A program made the translations under genes and the position numbers. This document shows positions 48,095-58,729 of a stretch of DNA of 64,000 nucleotides, in pieces (within the stretch, counting starts at the first letter, position 1; every line of letters starts with the position of its first letter). The notes below the pieces were generated by a model. That model saw only the letters and a list, made by a program, of their open reading frames with translations. It did not search any database and was not told the origin of the DNA. Source of the DNA: Cristatella mucedo (Eukaryota > Bryozoa > Phylactolaemata > Cristatellidae); contig WPIO01000142.1 in assembly GCA_009760855.2 (NCBI GenBank), positions 808,501 to 872,500 of the forward strand. Reading direction: 5' to 3'.

Positions 48095-48105
48095 GGGGGG
48101 GGGGA
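48095..48105 (+). other. G-run
   Basis: A run of consecutive G residues follows CCAT. A similar run occurs at 58,982-58,991. Both are possible G-quadruplex or mutation-prone sites. Confidence 0.7.
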
Positions 48106-48950
48106 CTGAAACAGTGGTGCCGAAGCAACACTTGCGTTCAAGCTGCTTAGCATCAAGTTTAATCAGACTTTTCTAGCTGTGCCTGAGCATTGGCAGCCAC
48201 TGCCAAGGTGCACGGATGCAGCGAATACGCCCTCCAACTGATGCAGAATGGAAAGTTCTAGAACGTTTCGATTCCCGTCACTGTGGTCTCGTCACATGGC
48301 CGTAGCCCAGGTCGGACTGCCACCGGAACCTTCGGAGTGAGGGTTGGAGGCAGGCTCCCTCCCGATCGTGAGCTCGCCAGCACCTCAGTTCGACTTTGCT
48401 GCCGACGTGCACGCGATCACCACGTGAGGGGCTCGAGGAAAGTCGTGAAGCTGGTGCCGATGTGCACGTGCTCCACTCGGATCCGGTGGATTCTCTGCTT
48501 TTGGCAGAGTTGCGTTCGGGCAAAACAAGTTCTGGGAAGGTGGCTGCTTACTTTCGTAATATAATGAAATGTAATGTATCTCTGTCTATAAGTCCACAAA
48601 GCCATCAAGACTGGGTGTTAGGCAGGAGAGTTTTGCGTAGCGAACTCACAGCTTAAGCGGCTTTTGGTACTCATTGGGTAGCCATCAGACTTCATCTTAC
48701 ACAACAAAGAGAAGGCGAGAAGCATAGCAGAGTCAGGAGAGCAGTTGAGGTAGTCAGTAGCATGGAAGTCGCAGCTCAGGACTGCTGAAAAGGATAAGTC
48801 ATAGTCGGTTGCTTGGACACGTCTGATCGACGTTTCAGCTCAAGCTGGGAATGCCTGTGCATGAGTATGTGTGCGGTATTCACTGCCAGTGATGAATGCT
48901 ATACCGTGAATGTTTTTCCAAACGTTTAGTTGTAGTTTTAGTATTAGCCC

Positions 48951-49092
48951 AGGAAGTAACGTGCTCAGTGTTCACGACCCACATCATAGGTTCGAGTCCT
49001 GCAGTCATTAATCCTTTATTGACCACTGCAAGCAGTGGTGATAGCCTCAATGGCTCTTCTGTCACTATATAGAAGGAGGCTTCTATATATCA
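48951..49092 (+). mobile_element. tRNA-derived SINE, plus strand
   Basis: CATAGGTTCGAGTCCTGCAG (good B box), TTTATTGACCACTGCAAGCA, GTGGTGATAGCC, ATGGCTCTTCTGTCACTATA and GAAGGAGGCTTC match the family order. Confidence 0.75.
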
Positions 49093-49493
49093 GTGTCAAC
49101 CTTTTCTTGTCGGCGGACGCACGACTCCCTGAGGCGATGCTAGCTAGCTAATCACCTTTGACCTTTTTAAAGTGAGGCAATCGGTCCAAGAGTAACTTGC
49201 TACTTTACAATACATTTATAGTGTATGGAGGATATTTAGTCCTCTTTAGACCCTAAACAAAGTGTCCTGATAAACATTATATGCTTTTTGATATTATTGA
49301 CTTTTCAAATGCAATTGGCTTCTATGCGGTTGCATCGTAGCCAATCCTGTAATTTTTTTAGTGAGTTTGGACAATCGCTCTGCCTGTCCTGCCCTCGTTA
49401 GGTGTTCGACCGATATTGCTTTGCATTATGTTGCTTGCATTGATGAAATCTGATCGAGGCCGTCTTGCAGAGCTGCCGGACCAGTCAGTCTAG

Positions 49494-49616
49494 CTGGGGA
49501 GCTGTATTGTCTCTTGCCGTTCCAGCTGTTCTCTTCCCGGCTCAGCCGAGTCTAACGACTCTATCTCTGACGGCGACCTGTACTCTGAGCGGCCACACGA
49601 GCAGCTGCAGTATCAC
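49494..49616 (+). CDS. Candidate exon A of an unrecognised gene
   Basis: This 41-codon frame follows a TAG at 49,491 that could itself be a 3' splice site (TCAGTCTAG). It ends at CAC with a good donor, GTGAGT, in phase 0. The translation is serine-rich and acidic (segment ESNDSISDGDLYSERPHEQ), with mostly G/C third positions. There is no ATG, so it would be internal or preceded by a short leader exon. It is the first of several plus-strand exon-like segments that end at a polyadenylation signal at 52,828. A start, a promoter and a family match are all missing. Confidence 0.35.
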
Positions 49617-49808
49617 GTGAGTGGGCGTGCCGAGGCAGCCACCATCTGCCGGTGGCTTGCACCTGCCTGCTGCCACCGGCTCTCGTGGTCGGATGCTGCA
49701 CAGCCCTAGGCTAATTTACCGGTCGTGTGGTGGCAGCTGTGGCTCAAACCTCGGCACGGCAGCGCCAGGGGTTTGGAACTAGCATCTGGCGCCGTGCCTT
49801 CACTGCAG

Positions 49809-50396
49809 GGGCTGCCTTGGTCGGGGTTAGCGTCGCCCGTGTGCAGCTACGGCTGCCTCAACCATCGGATTACGGCTAGTGCTACGCGAATTGGCCCCAC
49901 CGGGCCGGCTCGGATTTGCTGGCTGCCATACAAACACGGTTTGCCTCAGCGGTTTGATGAGTGGCTGCCTTTGCCACCACAATGGGCCTCTGACGGGCCG
50001 AAGCCGGCCTGGCGGCACTTCCGCATGACGTTGCCGGTTCGTCTGCGCCGGCACTGTAGCCCGTGCTGTGCTGAGATGCACTGCTGGTCGCGGTCGCCAT
50101 GGCTGACGACGACAGCTGCGGCAATGCCGCACATGCACCTGCCTGGGCCGCCGGATCAGGCCTCTCTGTGCTGCGATTGGCCGCCGTTGCCTGCCGCTCC
50201 GCGGGGCGGCCGAGCCGTGCCGCCCGTGCCTTCCCAGAGCTCTTCATCCAACGACGCCTCAGCGCCGCTGTCGTCTGCTGCCGCCGCTCCGCCAGAGCTT
50301 GTGGCTGCCGACAAAGCCGCCGTCGCAGTTAAGTTGGTCCGGCCAGCCAGCGTGAAATTCGATGCCAATGCCGTCGCCCACCGCCCCAGCACATGA
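49809..50396 (+). CDS. Candidate exon B of the same gene
   Basis: A pyrimidine-rich acceptor (GCCTTCACTGCAG) opens this frame in phase 0, matching the phase of candidate exon A. The 195 codons are rich in Pro, Trp, Arg and Cys (a cluster HCSPCCAEMHC near codon 80) and then Ser/Ala/Pro, and end VKFDANAVAHRPST and stop. G/C dominates third positions. Just before the stop, the +1 frame opens and stays open to 50,712 with similar composition, so either a short intron or an indel lies near 50,330-50,395. No domain is recognised. Overlapping open frames on the minus strand are expected from the GC content. Confidence 0.35.
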   Translation, partial: GLPWSGLASPVCSYGCLNHRITASATRIGPTGPARICWLPYKHGLPQRFDEWLPLPPQWASDGPKPAWRHFRMTLPVRLRRHCSPCCAEMHCWSRSPWLTTTAAAMPHMHLPGPPDQASLCCDWPPLPAAPRGGRAVPPVPSQSSSSNDASAPLSSAAAAPPELVAADKAAVAVKLVRPASVKFDANAVAHRPST

Positions 50397-50712
50397 ACTA
50401 CATAAGAAGACCGCTGCCGCCGCCTCGACGGCTGCCTCACCTTGCGACCGGCGGCCGGTGAGCAGCGCGGCCAGCATCGCAACCGCAGAAGCCCGACGGT
50501 ACTGGCAGCACTTTTCCGACTGGAAGCGAAACCACATCCTGCTGCCTGCGGTCGCCAGTAGTGGCTGTGGCCTCGAAGCTCCCGTCGGCTGGTGCTGCCG
50601 TGGCGAGGAGATGGCGGCAGAATCGAGGCGATGCTTGGAATATCCGGCGATGGTGCAACCTTCCATTGACGGCCGCAAGAGCTTGGCTGCCGACTCGATT
50701 CAGCTAAAGTAA
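50362..50712 (+). CDS. Candidate coding continuation of exon B in the +1 frame
   Basis: This frame overlaps the end of candidate exon B by about 35 bp and carries on for over 100 codons. It includes the protein-like segment EARRYWQHFSDWKRNHILLP and ends SLAADSIQLK and stop. Its composition and third-position G/C bias resemble the preceding frame. A small intron using the acceptor CCCACCGCCCCAG near 50,391 is possible, but I could not find a donor in the right phase. A sequencing indel, a pseudogene lesion or ribosomal frameshifting are alternatives. Confidence 0.3.
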   Translation: MPMPSPTAPAHELHKKTAAAASTAASPCDRRPVSSAASIATAEARRYWQHFSDWKRNHILLPAVASSGCGLEAPVGWCCRGEEMAAESRRCLEYPAMVQPSIDGRKSLAADSIQLK

Positions 50713-51442
50713 TTCATGGTTTGCGCACGCGATGCCGGCACAACCTTCACCGGGGCAGCTGCCTCAGTTGAGCAGCTGTGCCGGAAGGTTTATCAGCGGT
50801 CTCGCTAACTCTTTGTGCAATCAAAATTTGTATCGTCTCTAAGCCAAGACCTTTTACGAACTTGCTAGTAAAGCTAACCGAGCTATTGTGCTAGTTTTTT
50901 TTTACGCCCGGTATGCAAAGAAAAGTAGCTGCAGGCATCGTTTTCAACATTTACTGCCTCTCTTTACCAATCCTGCCTTGTGGTATATGCTTGGCCTTGA
51001 TGTGTGTGACACCACATTGTTCCGCTTTTTCCATCTACGCCACTAAATTATATGTGCTGCTGCTTGCAAGATTAACTAGTGTCCATATAGCCGGCTACTT
51101 TCATTTAATGTTCAACGCTTGAATGCTTAGCCAGCTTCTTTAACCACGTTTGCAGCATGTCAGCTTAGCACCATTGCAGACGGAGCAATGCCCAACTTCC
51201 TGCTGCTTATGCTGCCACTGCAGTACCGTAAGGCCTTGGGTATTAAGGAATTATTCGTAACTGGCCATTTTTACAGCATGCGCTTGTAATCTCAAGTCTT
51301 TTTTACCTCAAACTTTTTAGTGATTATTTGCTATTTTGTATGATTATGAGATTCTAGTGTTTGTGCAGGTCTTTGCTAGGGTGCCGTCAGCTGCTGCTGC
51401 AGCTGCTGGCTGGCAAGCTTTGCAAGTGCAAGTCCAAGCTAG

Positions 51443-51709
51443 GTCTTATGGGCTTGTGTGAGTCGTCGACTCTGCGAGCGGCTCAGGGTGCGGAAATTGT
51501 GTAAGGGCACAAGCATTTTAGAAGAACTCTTTAACGTGTCGCTTGCCCTCATGAATCAGCTGACTAGTGCAGTCCGACGGTCTAGCGACCATAACGGCCG
51601 GGATGTCCTAGCTTGTAAAGTGGAGACAGGTCAGGCAGAAGGTCCGGATGGCACTGCGTACTCTAGGCACGCTAGCAGTTTTGAGCAACTCCTTGCCGTA
51701 TCGACGTCG
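51443..51709 (+). CDS. Candidate exon C
   Basis: This 89-codon frame lies between a possible acceptor (CCAAGCTAG, weak pyrimidine tract) and a donor, TCG/GTAGGC, in phase 0. The translation is helix-like with good composition (segment KGTSILEELFNVSLALMNQL) and later acidic and polar residues. It is the most protein-like stretch between 50,713 and 52,300. The family is not recognised. Confidence 0.35.
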
Positions 51710-51979
51710 GTAGGCCCCCTTCCTCCCTTTCTCCTCCCCTCCCCCGGGTAACGGCAATTAGTAATGCACGTGACTGCAAATGGCAAGTAGTAGCATCTGT
51801 TTCTTGCATGAAACGTAGGCTCGCATATGCCACAACCGCGTCTGCCAAGTTTCTCCGAGATGCAATTACCCAGCACCTTCTAGTCAGCTTCCAAGTGACG
51901 GCGAGATTTTCAAGACATGGTTGGATTGCTGGATTGGACATCTGGCTGCAATGCTCTTCTTCCTAAATCCAGGCTCTTC

Positions 51980-52003
51980 TGCCTGCCTGCCTGCCTGTCT
52001 GTC
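51980..52003 (+). repeat. (CTGC/CTGT)n short tandem repeat
   Basis: GCCTGCCTGCCTGCCTGTCTGTCT lies in what would be an intron of the candidate gene. Confidence 0.85.
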
Positions 52004-52157
52004 TCCTTCCCTGCCTCGTCAGAGTCGGACTTATTGAACGATTGGCCGTAAGGCTGTGCCTTCGACTCACCGCGCGGCTTTGCCTGCTCTCGCTCTAGCT
52101 GTTCTTCAAGTCGAATCGCTCGTTTTTCGATCTGAAATGCTTACTCGCTTGATCGCA

Positions 52158-52187
52158 AATAATAATAATTATAAGAATAATAATAGC
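52158..52187 (+). repeat. ATA-rich short tandem repeat
   Basis: It is an interrupted run of AAT/ATA units. Confidence 0.85.
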
Positions 52188-52401
52188 AATAGATTTGTCC
52201 TGCACCCTCAGTAAACTCAGCCAAATGTGTCTGCAGGCTGTAGCGGCTGATTTAGCTTTGCCAGCGTCTGCAGTCCAACGTCTTCCTTGTGCTAGCAGCA
52301 GGGGGCGGCACAGGTCAAGCAAGCTTCGCTTTTCCGTGCCAGCCCAGCCTTCGTGCAACTCGCCGTGCCAAGCACAGCTGTCGGCCTTTCGACGTTTGCA
52401 G

Positions 52402-52617
52402 TTTTCCTTTATCCGGAGACGATGCAGCCGAGGAGGATGTGTGCGTCAGATTTGAATACCTTCTCCACCTGATTGATGAAGACGACACTGACGTGAACGA
52501 CCATTCCGGCCTCACCTTGAACTCGTCGTCTTATGAAAAAGTGACTGCCACCTAGGCTCGCGATCGTCGAAAGATTGCGAGTGACTTGAGTCCTCTCGAC
52601 ACAGCAGGTACGGTACG
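52402..52617 (+). CDS. Candidate exon D with C-terminal coding segment
   Basis: The exon would start after GACGTTTGCAG (or upstream, after TTCCTTGTGCTAG at 52,295, in the same frame) and end before a donor at GCAG/GTACGG. The frame gives an acidic segment (SGDDAAEEDVCVRFEYLLHL, then LIDEDDTDVNDHSG) and stops with TAG at 52,553-52,555. The same frame is open again after the TAG and joins exon E in the correct phase. This resembles the acidic C-terminal tail of a membrane or signalling protein, but that is only an impression. Confidence 0.38.
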
Positions 52618-52760
52618 TCCCTTTATTTGGTGAAGTTCTCTGTTAAGATATTTTGCTTGTAGGATTTGAAGTGATCTTTTCTATTTGTCGATAACGATAC
52701 ATGCTGCACGTCTGCAGAGTTTCATGACACCTCATCGCCGTTGTAATTTTTGTGTTGCAG

Positions 52761-52845
52761 TCGTGAACGGCGGAGACAGTGGCTACGACAATCTGAAAAG
52801 TTTGTTATTGTAGTCAATTTCTGGTAAAATAAACACACGTTATTT
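52761..52845 (+). other. Candidate terminal exon E with polyadenylation signal
   Basis: A strong acceptor (TTTTTGTGTTGCAG) is followed by a short frame (VNGGDSGYDNLKSLLL, then TAG at 52,811-52,813) and AATAAA at 52,828-52,833. If the TAG in exon D is the true stop, this is a spliced 3' untranslated exon. If that TAG is an error or is skipped, these are the last codons. Confidence 0.4.
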
Positions 52846-52869
52846 ATTAATCAAATTGTGTCTGTGGGT

Positions 52870-53900
52870 AAGGATATTGCACATATTTTGTCTGCCTTTT
52901 CAACTAGTAGTTTCTTTCTGGCGTAGAGTTTTGCAGTAGCAGTTTGCCGAATAAATCCCTTCGAACCGGTTGCAGTGATGGCCTGCAGTCTTTCACGGGC
53001 ACCTGCTGTAGTTTTTGTACTTGGTTATACACGCCTCGGATGCACCCGTTTCCGGTTGGGTGCAGTGTGTGACTCCCCCTGACTTGACGGCATTAAGTAG
53101 ATGCTAAAAGCATTCCCTTGTTTCGCGTGAATTGTTTCTTTGTTTTTGTGCTCGCTGTTTCTGTCTTTCCACGTTATCACCAACCATATTTACATGCTCC
53201 TTTAGTGCAAATGTAAAGTGACGAGAAAGAAATTCAGTTTTCTTAATGTGCTTTACGAAAGTCTTATTTTTATTATTATCAGTATTAGTATGCAGTCAGT
53301 GGCTCAGCAAGTCTGCCTGCCCTGCAGACCTGTCTTGGCCAGCCAGATCCAACCCTCCAGCTCTAAAGTCATGCTGGGATATGCTTGCCTACACTCGTTT
53401 GCTTATTGACTTCTTGAGCAGAAATCATAAGCAGAGACTACTTGATATAGACTTACCTCCTCCTCAGACAATGACTGCTGCCTCAAACCACCTCCATCCG
53501 TTGCCCTTTAAACGTCACCTGATCTCATTCACCACCTGAAAAAAAATGCAGCTACATCTTTATTATAGCCCCAGCAAGGCTTATGTCAGATTTCATAAAT
53601 TCTTTGAAAAATTAAACCTCCGTCCACTTACATTTTAGTTTCTCATTTACGTGACACCAATCCCTCCATCATATATTAGCCATGCATGTTAGAGAAGTGC
53701 CAGCCGTGGCCGATCGAGTTTTTAACAACTTTTGTCATATCGGATCGCTCCTCTGTACTCATGCAAAGTTTTCTCTACGATGTGCTATTGGTTATATCCA
53801 CTGCCTTTATCATTCGACTGCGTTCGCGTTTCAGCTGCACAAGTTTGTTAGTGTAAGTATTGTGGCCTATGGTAATCACTATTGGCACTCGACAAGCTCA
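52870..53900. other. Downstream intergenic sequence
   Basis: A second AATAAA lies near 52,949. Nothing else is supported apart from a short ATT-rich patch near 53,268-53,290. Confidence 0.45.
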
Positions 53901-53929
53901 GTCTGCAATTCCCAAGGCTGATCAGGGTG

Positions 53930-54196
53930 TGCTTAGACAGGATTACCACAGCCAAATAGGTTCACGCTTTTTGAAATTAATTTCCTTGATTAATGGTCCA
54001 GGCCTGCGCCCTGAATGGTCTGCAACGGATGAAGAATTTAGCAGCTTGTTTGATTTGTCAACGGCATAGTTACCCCATAGCTCCACTTCTTTCTGAGCCT
54101 CGCTGGCTTCCTATCGAGCATCGGCAATATTTTCTTACTGGCTTACATGTTGCTACTCATCGATTTGTCGTCAGGCGTATTCCCTTACCTTGCTAA
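53930..54196 (+). pseudogene. Possible LINE ORF2 remnant
   Basis: The frame at 53,993-54,196 contains LSEPRWLPIEHRQYF. The spacing of P-x-WLP-x-x-x-R-x-x-F resembles the LHWLPVxxRxxFK motif near the C-terminal end of many CR1/L2-type LINE reverse transcriptase proteins. No upstream catalytic motif (YxDD) was seen, and the frame is short. This could be coincidence. Confidence 0.25.
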
Positions 54197-54199
54197 TAC

Positions 54200-54930
54200 C
54201 ACACTTATCATTCTCAGGAAAAGCAGCAGCTTGTAGTGGAATAGAGAGCGCTTCACTTTGCTGCTTGGTTCGTAGGACCTAATAGACGCATGACCCTAGA
54301 ATCGGCCTTAGTAGAATGGGGTGTAAGATTAGCTCCCATTTTTAATCAAAAGGATGGCATCGTTTTAAATAGCCGAAGCTTTATCTGATGTGCTGCGATG
54401 CGAACGATTAGGAGCTTATAATAAAATGATGGACGATACTAATGGCTACGACTTGATCAGAGGAATGTTCGAGCAAGATCTCAGCTACGAGAGACGCGAT
54501 CACATCGCACATATATATCATACATAGCACGGCAAGTGGTCGTAGAAATTTTCCATTTGACGGTATTCGGGTAATTGGAACAGCTGCTGGTATGCCCATA
54601 ATGCTATTTGTTATTTATCCTTAGCTATAAAGGAAGCTGTCAAGTCGTAATTACACTTGGGCGTATTAGAGAGTTAGTTGTAGAGTTAGAGGCGTAATAG
54701 GAGATTGTTCAGGGACACACGTAATCCTGTTTGAAAATTGAAATCTGCATATAGGCATATAGCAGCTCAAAGGTTGGGCAGCAGTAATACACCGACAAGC
54801 AGACCATCGCTAACACTGGCCCAGACAGGCTCTTCGTTTGCAACCGTACAAGCGAGACATCAAATGAACTTTAAATATGTACCCAAATTAACATGCTGAT
54901 CAAAAGGTTGGTAATCATTCTTCATGACAC
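54200..54930. other. Non-coding stretch
   Basis: This is AT-rich sequence with no supported feature. Confidence 0.45.
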
Positions 54931-54934
54931 AAAT

Positions 54935-55085
54935 AAAAATACATATAATTCATTTTTATAGCGCCCTAGGAGAACCTACTCTCTATTCAGTGCTTCACAT
55001 TCAGCCACTGGGCTGCATCCCACGATTGCGGTCAGACCTTGGTCGGCGCGGGCACCTTAACCACTTGGTCCAGCCTGGACAGAAA
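54935..55085 (-). mobile_element. tRNA-derived SINE with AGCGC-type tail
   Basis: On the minus strand it reads GGACCAAGTGGTTAAGGTGC (A-box-like), a decayed B-box zone near GTGGGATGCAGCCC, then AGAGAGTAGGTTCTCCTAGG, GCGCTATAAAAATG and an A/T-rich tail. The 3' end resembles the tail of the GCATGC-type elements (TTCTCTGAGGGCGCTTTATC). Confidence 0.55.
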
Positions 55086-55089
55086 CAGG

Positions 55090-56690
55090 GAGCTAGCAAG
55101 ATATGCTGCCAGCTAGTGAGGTAGGTGGACAGGCCCCAATCCTATACTGCGGTCAAACGTCACGACTAACTCGTTAAGCATTTACCAGGAACACTTTTGT
55201 ACGCGTCAACAGTTTCGCCAATAGCGAATGAAATGCATTATCCTCAGTAAAGACTATCTCGTGTCTAGGCTAGTCACACCTTACTACGGATGAGTAATGC
55301 CGGCATTTACTTAGTTCTCTTTCCTCACTGTCGCATGCGATCGGATACGCACGCAGTCTTAGCCAGGATTTTCGGACGAGCTTGAGCTCTGTGCCGAATG
55401 CGAGCCAACCGGAAGACCCTTTCGAAACACCAAAACAGCAATTATCAAATCTCTTTAGGGATACGCAGAATTTCCTATTTACCATCCTTAAAAGTACGGT
55501 TCCATTGAAAAAAATTAATACCGCTCCCCTCTTCAACTCGATGCCGAACGTAGAAACGAACGGCGCGTAATTATGACTGCGCTTCACACACTATCGGTTG
55601 GCCGCACCGAGCATGCACCGCTCCAAGACCTGAAGCTCTCAATGCACTAACGATAACGACAAAGCGCTCTGCACGCACCTCTAGATTCGAGGCCCCATTA
55701 GAAAAAGCACAAACGATAGCCTGCATATTAGGACCGATACTGCAGGTGACTGCCGACATATTAGTTTACAGACTTACAGCAGCTCCGGCTCAGCGCTAGG
55801 ACTCATCGACCGGCAGACCGTAACTTTAAGAGAGCGACTGTGGTCAGGCTCATGCCTTGTATAAAGGCCAGATAGTAAGCCATACCATGATAATACACGC
55901 ACATAGTCTTTATTATCGTTAATGTCGTTAACGCAGTTATGTCGCTAATGTCGGCGTCGAAATTTAGACTCAGCAGCCATCCGCGGTGCTTCATCTCAGA
56001 GGGTAACTGCCAGCAGGGTATGCGTAACCTATCAACCTATGATTCTCTGACTGCGAGTCCATAAGAACACGCCTCTGACGTTACGCTTGTGCCATACACT
56101 TGATGGTATTCCTTGTACTACTACTATGGTGATAATAATAATAAGAATAATACATTTCGTCTAGGCACTTAAATGTACAGACACGTTAAGTGTGCGATCA
56201 AAAATACCAGGTGAGATAACTTACTATGCATATTCGCAGCTACATGCATTTTCTTTTTTAAAATTAAACGTTGAATTGTGCACTAAATTATGAAACTACG
56301 TGCTGCCCAGGCTTCCAGGTGACCAGCTCTTCATTTGTGTGTATAAACGTTGATGATATTATCCCTCGATGGAATATCGTTTTTCATAAACTAAGTTTTC
56401 GGTAATATTCAGAAACGGCTTAATTTAAGTGTTTTGGAGGTCTTAAATATTTTCAGTTTTAATCTTCGGTGTCTCTCCGCAGATGCGTGCTAGTTTTAAA
56501 ATGCCGATGACCTCTCACTGAAAAACTGCTCCAAGCAGAGTACCAAAGCTACGTCAGCCGGAAAAATATATTATCACGTGTATAATCTAATGCATTCGCT
56601 TCTGTGAAATTAGTTTCTTTAGCAACCTCGTATATTTAGCAATAGAAGTCCGTCAAGTCGTGCACGACATTGCCACACAAACTGCGTCAC
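55090..56690. other. Non-coding stretch with a short ATA repeat
   Basis: GATAATAATAATAAGAATAAT lies at 56,131-56,152. Short frames on both strands show no recognisable motif. Confidence 0.45.
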
Positions 56691-56739
56691 ACCGAGTTGT
56701 CATTTGCCGGTCATAGAACTAGACTCGGCTACACGTCCC

Positions 56740-56960
56740 GTCTTTTATTCTTATCGTCGCAGTGGCAGCGGCGACATCGTGCTGCCCGCCACCGCGGCCG
56801 CGGTAGGCTCACCCAGAAGCCAACGCTCGGTTGCGCGCCCGCGTCTAAGTAGGCGTCTTAAAAACTTAAACGAGAGCTCGCTTTCCTGCGCTGTCGTGTG
56901 CCTGCGCCCCGCCGACGCCCGGAACTGGCCACACGAATGCGTGGAGAGTCGCTAGCCGCA
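56740..56960. promoter_or_regulatory. CpG-dense patch
   Basis: It contains CCGCGGCCGCGG and many CpG dinucleotides after AT-rich sequence, and adjoins the outer part of the left inverted-repeat arm. It may be a CpG island. A promoter role is inference only. Confidence 0.3.
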
Positions 56961-57110
56961 CCGAGGGAGGTCACGTGGCTAAGTCTAAGCGACACCTATT
57001 CCGATCGTCGCTTTCGCTAGCCATCTGGAGGGTCGTAGTTGGATTGCTGCGATGGCATAATAATAGTATAACAACAGCAGTAACAGCCCGTCACTTATAT
57101 GGCACCCTAA
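56919..57110 (+). repeat. Inverted repeat, left arm, outer part
   Basis: It matches the reverse complement of 63,770-64,000. Landmarks are CCCGGAACTGGCCACA, GGAGGTCACGTGGCTAA, GCGACACCT, GTCGTCGCTTTCG-like, TAGCCATCTGG and GGGTCGTAGT, then GCATAATAATAGTATAA. The match reaches the window end, so the right arm may continue outside. Confidence 0.85.
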
Positions 57111-57324
57111 GTGTGCTAAGTATCTATTAAGGCGCTCGACAATGCACTGCAAAAGCAGGGCGAGTGTATATCCTTGAGACTAGCATGCCAAAGCGCACGA
57201 GAAGACACAGCAAGGCTGTGGACAAGAACCTGAATCGCGCATCCTTTTAATTTTCTTATGGTTTTATGCATTTGGTTTCGTTGCCGAGCGATCTGAAAGA
57301 AACAATTTTCTTATCGCCGTCTCG
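57111..57324. other. Left-arm-specific segment
   Basis: About 215 bp here have no counterpart in the right arm, which has the LTR-flanked element and a short AT-rich repeat in the same place. Confidence 0.6.
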
Positions 57325-57913
57325 CACGTAAAAAGCTGCCATCCGATTACGACCCTCGTAAGCTAGACTATATAAGCCGACGCAGACTCCTCTCAAAAAC
57401 TTCCTCGCGTGCGTCGCGAACGGGAACAAAAGTAAACTGACGTAGTGAACGAGGGAGTACCGATTTCGCGTTCCCACACCCAAACGTTAGATGTGAAAAA
57501 ATGAGCGAACCCAGTCATATCTCGACGCTGAAACAGCGGTGAGCTAAATCGGCAAGACAATGACTTGATATTCCTTATGCACTGCTCCTGATTTATAACG
57601 GATAGGAACTGATTAGGTGATAATCTATGGCCTAGGCAGCACAAAATCCAAAGAATTGTAGTTGGCAGGGAGTTGCTGAATTGGCAGTGGAGCTGAACGG
57701 TGTTCTACGCCACCGAGTCCTTACGGGAGTTAGCGCACGTTGTGGCCGCTGTTGAATTCCTGCATCCCTTTATCGCTGTGAAGTAGATTTCTCAAAGCTA
57801 AGGAAATTTGATTCTTATCTCGCTCTTAGTTACTGCTGCGTTTCGCTTACGTCTGCATACCTGCGTACATGGATGCTGCATCTGCAAGTCGCCGTAGTCG
57901 CGTGTCCAAGGCC
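57325..57913 (+). repeat. Inverted repeat, left arm, inner part
   Basis: It matches the reverse complement of 61,379-61,963 over nearly its whole length, with frequent substitutions and small indels. Shared segments include CACGTAAAAAGCTG, AAGCCGACGCAGACTC, CGCGTGCGTCGCGAAC, CGATTTCGCGTTCCCACACC and GTTGTGGCCGCTGTTGAATT. A partly conserved minus-strand frame (57,393-57,644) is broken by a 2-bp indel relative to the other arm. Confidence 0.88.
57369..57376 (+). promoter_or_regulatory. TATA-like box
   Basis: TATATAAG lies in the left arm; the right arm has TATGTAAG at the equivalent place. It could be a core promoter of the repeated unit. No initiator or gene is defined. Confidence 0.25.
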
Positions 57914-57976
57914 TCTCCAGAGCTACACCGGTATTTGTCGAATTTCGGCAGAGTCTGGTACAGTGGTGGTAGTTTA

Positions 57977-58160
57977 TGTGATCAAACAGCTTCATTTACA
58001 TAGCGGTCGAAGAATCTTAGCGGCTATCTTGCATAGCGGCCATCTTGCATCTTTGCATCCGGCATAGCTTGCAGTGCCAGTAAAGAATTTTTAGCTTTTG
58101 GATTCGAACCCACGATCCGGGTCGTGAGTTGCGAGCACTTGACCCATGCGCCAAAACCCA
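57977..58160 (-). mobile_element. tRNA-derived SINE, full-length-like
   Basis: On the minus strand it reads GCGCATGGGTCAAGTGCTCG, GACCCGGATCGTGGGTTCGA and ATCC (good B box), then CACTGCAAGCTATGCCGG, CGCTATGTAAATGAAGCTGT and TTGATCA. The end matches the AGAGGCTGTTTAAGCAGC end of the 29,495 copy. Confidence 0.72.
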
Positions 58161-58720
58161 GGGCTAGCCCACGGAAGCGATCTGCCGGAGCTGCGTGCGC
58201 ACCCGCGTGCCGCTCCACGGCTATAGCCCGCGACCGGCGGCGCTCCTGCTCGGCGGCGCGCGGACGACCCAAGCTTCCGGGAGAAGCCTCCGTCCGCTGC
58301 GCCGTGGGCTGCCGGGCAGAGGCTCAGCTTAAAGAAAAGAGTGCGAACCGTGCGCGACTTTTATCAATAGCCGCTCCCTTCGCGTCGCTGCACGCTGGCC
58401 ACCCATTCGCCTGAGCAGTCGCGCCTTCACGTGGAAAAGAGTGAAGAAAGATGGACGCTCGTCGCGGGAGCTAAAGCCGCGCTTTGCGACGCTCGCGTTG
58501 AGTGAGCTCTTGCTCCGCCTCTGCCGCCGCCGCCTCGCTTCGCCTCTGCCGCCGCCACGCCAAAGGCGGTCAATCTGAGCAAGCGCTCGCCGGCCACGCC
58601 TACCGAGCCGCTCGCTGTGCGACCAGCGCCGCTGCTAAGAGATTCGCGAGGTTTCTTTTTGTAGTTGGCTGCTTATTCAAGGGCGCGCGAGCCATGCCGC
58701 TTTCGGTACCGTTTTGTTTC
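58150..58720. promoter_or_regulatory. CpG-rich region
   Basis: It is dense in CpG and GCC/CGC triplets, with several overlapping open frames on the plus strand (58,124-58,414 and 58,502-58,726) whose Ala/Arg-rich products look compositional. It may be a CpG island or a first-exon region. No gene is supported. Confidence 0.35.
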
Positions 58721-58729
58721 CGGTAATGA

